From assembly GCA_020746835.1 (NCBI GenBank), contig JAGPNK010000007.1:806001-870000 (forward strand): DNA of 64,000 nt, in the 5' to 3' direction. The stretch comes from Stachybotrys elegans. Its lineage: Eukaryota > Ascomycota > Sordariomycetes > Hypocreales > Stachybotryaceae. The position numbers and the translations under genes are program-made. The notes under the pieces are model-generated. The model had not been told where the DNA came from. It did not search any database and saw only the letters and a program-made list of their open reading frames with translations. Each line of letters opens with the position of its first letter. Positions within the stretch are counted from its first letter, which is position 1. Shown here piece by piece: positions 61,001-64,000 of the stretch.

Positions 61001-61128
61001 TGTCTAAGGAGCCCGAGATGCAGGAGCGAGCTCGAACCCCTGCCCTGATAACTATAGCTGGTAGCCAGAAGAGAGGCGGGGCTGCCATGGAGGATATGGA
61101 TATGAATATTCCTGATGGCCACGATTAG
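58099..61128 (+). CDS. UBA-like/UIM protein with a degenerate ubiquitin-specific-protease fold
   Basis: Seven exons (58099-58200, 58251-58307, 58367-58445, 58497-58652, 58714-60036, 60093-60355, 60415-61128) give 897 residues. The N-terminus (EEQITQVIDFANLNPIDDRS to about residue 50) is UBA-like. A ubiquitin-interacting motif lies at 139-154 (EEDEDMQRALRASAEE, with the A-x3-S core). The central part resembles a USP25/28-type deubiquitinase: GPRDGHCLGGLLTILHEIPL has a Cys (C231) where USPs have the catalytic Cys box, and WWRLAYTPNQ...LLIYAT resembles the terminal USP strands. The GHY-type His box is not visible, so catalysis is doubtful. The C-terminus is Ser/acidic. It probably binds ubiquitin; client unknown. 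Exon 2 donor GTTGGC is atypical. Confidence 0.72.
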
Positions 61129-61392
61129 AGGCCCGCAAGACGAATCAGGGCGAGCTGAGAAGGGAGAATCCTGAGACAGGGGAGAACAGGCGACAGCCAA
61201 TCACAGATTATACCCAAAGGCATAGGCTTTGAAGAAGGTTGCATCACGGATAGTATTCGCATAGGTCACATTGTTTTCGAGTGGGAGGAGCGTTGTACAT
61301 GCTACACATAAGTATTATGGTTGACTTTGAAACATCAATTGATACACACATCTTAACGATACGGCGACAAGTGATGTTGCTGAATGATATGT

Positions 61393-61412
61393 AGAAGGTT
61401 CTAGAAGGTTCC
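61393..61412. promoter_or_regulatory. Perfect four-unit heat-shock element
   Basis: AGAAG-GTTCT-AGAAG-GTTCC: four contiguous alternating nGAAn/nTTCn units, the consensus for an HSF trimer plus one. It lies 1.1 kb upstream of the sis1 ATG and 265 bp past the previous stop codon. SIS1 is a core Hsf1 target in yeast. A weaker two-unit site, CGAAGCTTCC, is at 62125-62134. Confidence 0.7.
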
Positions 61413-61676
61413 ACCGTTCAGGAGTAATACCTAGCTGATGACATATCTCGGTACAAACTATTGACCAACAATTGATATCAGCAATTGGAGGGTGAATGTG
61501 GTGAATGGCTTCACTGGCTCGTCAGTGGGAAGTCAATGCACCTGTCATGTGAGATAATATCGTCGTAATCTTCAAGCACTGGCCTGCAAGCATCCCACCT
61601 CTTGGCGGCGTTTGGACGACGATGATGAAGAAAGTGGGGCTCCGGGCAGTTAAGCGCCCCGCAGAACGGCATGACA

Positions 61677-61690
61677 GGGGGGACCCCCCC
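61677..61690. repeat. G6-A-C7 palindromic run
   Basis: Six G, one A, seven C in succession. It includes AGGGG, the stress-response (STRE) core, on the + strand. Confidence 0.8.
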
Positions 61691-62508
61691 AAGCCCCCGC
61701 CATGAGATCGAGGCATGATAGGCTGGCAAAGCTGCTGACCGCTGCTCGTTTCCTGTCAGTCATGTGGCTGCTCGCAGAGGAAGAAGTACAGGTAGGTAGG
61801 AAGAGGAGGGTTGGGTCACGGAGTATGCAGAATTAGCGGGATGGATGTATGCAGCTCGCCAATGAATGCGAGACGCAAGTGAGGTGTTCTGCTCTAGCGA
61901 GCATGTGGATAACAGAAATCGGTGGCCTATAGAACCAAATCATATGGGCACACATGGTATTAACTTATGTTGGCACCCGATGAAGCCGGAAAGAGGCAGC
62001 AGGTAGAAAGCGACAATGTATCACAACACGAACCGAGGGCTGTGAAGAGCACACATCTCGAGTATACAATACCTATGTACCTGCTGTGCTTTATCCAGTG
62101 TATGTGAAGTGGGAAGATGTTGGGCGAAGCTTCCACAAGCTCCCAGGCGCCGAGCCCCACCGGGTCCCAGTGCAGGGCACACGGCCTGTCCACCCAGCGT
62201 CACTGGCCTTTAATCCCCAAGCCTCACACTCTACCTACTTCTCTTGACCTGGAGACCTTCTCTCTCTTTTCAACTCCGACCTCTAAATTCATTGCCAACA
62301 GAGAAACCACCCCAATAACCGTTCTCTCCTTTGGATCATCGACGAAAACACACACACTTGAAGCAGACTAATTCTCTTGCTACACAAGCACTTTCCTTTC
62401 TCTCCCACTACGACCGATCGCTTCGTTCTTGTTTGGTTCGACTTGATTTAATCGGTACTCGAAGCTGTTCTTGTGGTACTACCCGATCTAGCATCCGGTG
62501 CGCCCAAC

Positions 62509-63840
62509 ATGGTCAAGGAGACCAAGCTCTACGATACCTTGAGTATCAGGCCTGATGCCTCTCAAGATGACATCAAGAAGGCATATCGGTAAGTCTCAGA
62601 TGTTTTGTTCCTGTGCTTGTTGTTTTATTCGACCCCGCGTGCCCTGTCTGGGAGATCCTAGTCTCTCGACATGGCGTCACTCCTGCTTCCTCCTCACCCC
62701 ACTCTCATTACCTTATCACCTCGACACAAGCTAACCACGTCGCGTGTACAGCAAGGCGGCCCTCAAGTGGCACCCTGACAAGAACAAGGACAACCCCAAC
62801 GCCTCCGAGAAGTTCAAGGAGTGCTCGCAGGCCTATGAGATCCTGTCTGATCCGGAAAAGCGCAAGATTTACGACCAGTACGGCCTAGAATTCCTGCTGC
62901 GAGGAGGTGGTGCGCCACCACCAGAAAGTGCCGCGGGCGCAAACCCGTTCGCGGGTGCGGGCGGAGCTGGCTTCAATGGCTTCGACTTTGGCGGCGTCCC
63001 TGGAGGCGGTGGTGGTGCTCGTACCTTCCATTTCTCTACCGGCGGCGGCGGCGGCGGCTTCAACTTTAACAACCCCGAAGACATCTTTGCCGAGTTCATG
63101 CGCCAGAGCGGCAGCATGCGAGACGACGGCGACGACTTCTCCAACATTTTCTCCGGCATGGGCGGCGGCGGCGGCCCTCGCGCGAGCCGTCCCCGAACCC
63201 GAGGTTTCCCGGCCGACCCTCGAGAGCGGGAGCAGACGCCCGAGATTACGACCGTGGAGCGACCACTACCGCTCACCCTTGAGGAGCTCTTCAATGGCGT
63301 CACCAAGAGGATGAAGATCAAGCGTAAGACGTGGGATGAAACCGGCAAGCGGGTTCAGACCGATCAGATCCTCGAGGTGCCCATCAAGGCTGGTCTGAAG
63401 AAGGGCTCCAAGATCAAGTTCAATGGCGTGGGCGACCAGGTGGAAGGTGGACGCCAAGACCTGCACTTCATTGTCGAAGAGGTAAGCTCACATCCATCAA
63501 CCCATTTTGTTGGCCCAAGACCAGTTCACTAACAACCTCACAGAAGGAGCATCCATTGTTCAAGAGGGAGGACAACGACATTGTTACGACCATTACACTG
63601 GACCTCAAGGAGGCGCTCACTGGCTGGAAGCGCAATGTTAACACCATTGACGGCAAGCAGATCAACCTCGACAAGTCTGGGCCAACGCAACCAGGCAGCG
63701 AAGAGCGCTACCCCGGACTAGGGATGCCCATCTCGAAGAAGGGAGGCCGCGAGCGCGGCGACTTTGTGATCCGCTACAAGGTCAACTTCCCATCGTCTCT
63801 CACGCCTGAGCAGAAGCAGAAGCTTAGGGAGATTCTGTAA
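62509..63840 (+). CDS. sis1: Class B J-domain co-chaperone Sis1
   Basis: Exons 62509-62588, 62752-63481 and 63544-63840 give 368 residues. The J domain ([20 protein letters not shown] onward) has HPD at 34-36. A G/F-rich region follows ([30 protein letters not shown]). Two beta-sandwich substrate-binding domains start at [20 protein letters not shown], with no zinc fingers, which defines class B. The C-terminus ([15 protein letters not shown]) is the dimerisation end. Sis1 hands substrates to Hsp70, acts in protein quality control, and in yeast regulates Hsf1. The first intron (163 bp) is longer than the local norm and interrupts the J domain after KKAYR. The upstream region carries HSE motifs. 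Confidence 0.96.
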
Positions 63841-64000
63841 AACTATGACACGGCATATGACGCACTCCCTGATATATACGGCGATGCAGGGACACGGCAT
63901 TGTGGGCCCAACGAGCCAGACTGTTAGGAATCAGGGGTGGTCGGCAGAATAATATTTTCTGAAGGGAATCACGATGATGAAAGCGAACGAGGGTAATCGG
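63841..64000. other. sis1 3' flank at the window edge
   Basis: 160 bp after the sis1 stop, presumably 3' UTR. Nothing else is visible. Confidence 0.6.

Larger units (their letters stand above)
61129..62508. other. Intergenic region upstream of sis1
   Basis: 1.38 kb with no supported gene. It contains a four-unit heat-shock element (61393-61412), a G6-A-C7 palindrome with an AGGGG word (61676-61690), a two-unit nGAAnnTTCn (62125-62134), and a CT-rich leader after about 62220. Confidence 0.65.

Overview
The window is nuclear DNA of a filamentous ascomycete, most likely a sordariomycete of the order Hypocreales. The signs are short spliceosomal introns (about 49-72 bp, with GTAAGT-like donors and CTAAC/CTGAC branch points), single-gene transcription units on both strands, long intergenic spacers carrying GGTACC/TACCTACC clusters and pyrimidine-rich leaders, and fungal orthologues such as Sec16, Cut12, Vhc1, Cyc2 and Gcn2/CPC-3. 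I placed the organism by gene content and style, so the genus is not determined. No tRNA, rRNA, CRISPR array, transposon, secondary-metabolite cluster or viral gene was seen.

Layout, left to right. The 5' part of SEC16 (-) runs off the left edge. Next comes a convergent pair of nuclease-like accessory genes: a NYN/CCCH/zinc-knuckle protein (+) and an HNH-fold protein (-) whose first HNH histidine is a tyrosine. These are followed by RPS17 (+), the P4-ATPase NEO1 (+), then CYC2-like, AIM32 and the vacuolar amino-acid transporter AVT3 (all -). AVT3 is head-to-head with the vacuolar cation-chloride cotransporter VHC1 (+). After an unknown 378-residue protein (+) come a CobW-type metal GTPase (-), a small two-exon protein (+), a DeSI/thioredoxin/PUL fusion (-), Golgi GDPase GDA1 (+), a degenerate MoxR/Mg-chelatase-like protein (-), Rab7 YPT7 (+), a probably peroxisomal acyl-CoA dehydrogenase (+) and a Spo12 protein (+). 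Three minus-strand genes follow: the GTPase DRG2/RBG2, urease accessory UreF and spindle-pole CUT12. The right end is a plus-strand run of GCN2, CDC34, a UIM/USP-like protein and the J-protein SIS1.

The genes are mostly conserved housekeeping functions: secretory and vacuolar traffic (SEC16, NEO1, GDA1, YPT7, AVT3, VHC1), mitochondrial redox (CYC2, AIM32), translation and its control (RPS17, DRG2, GCN2), and ubiquitin/SUMO/chaperone biology (CDC34, UIM/USP-like, DeSI fusion, SIS1). Exon structures were worked out by hand; every multi-exon model keeps an open frame and its summed exon length is a multiple of three. The strongest regulatory signals are a perfect four-unit heat-shock element upstream of SIS1, a TGACTCA general-control site plus a mini-uORF in front of GCN2, and AACCCTAA plus two CACGTG boxes in front of RPS17. 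The best candidates for undescribed biology are the NYN/HNH pair, the DeSI-thioredoxin-PUL fusion and the pseudo-USP protein.
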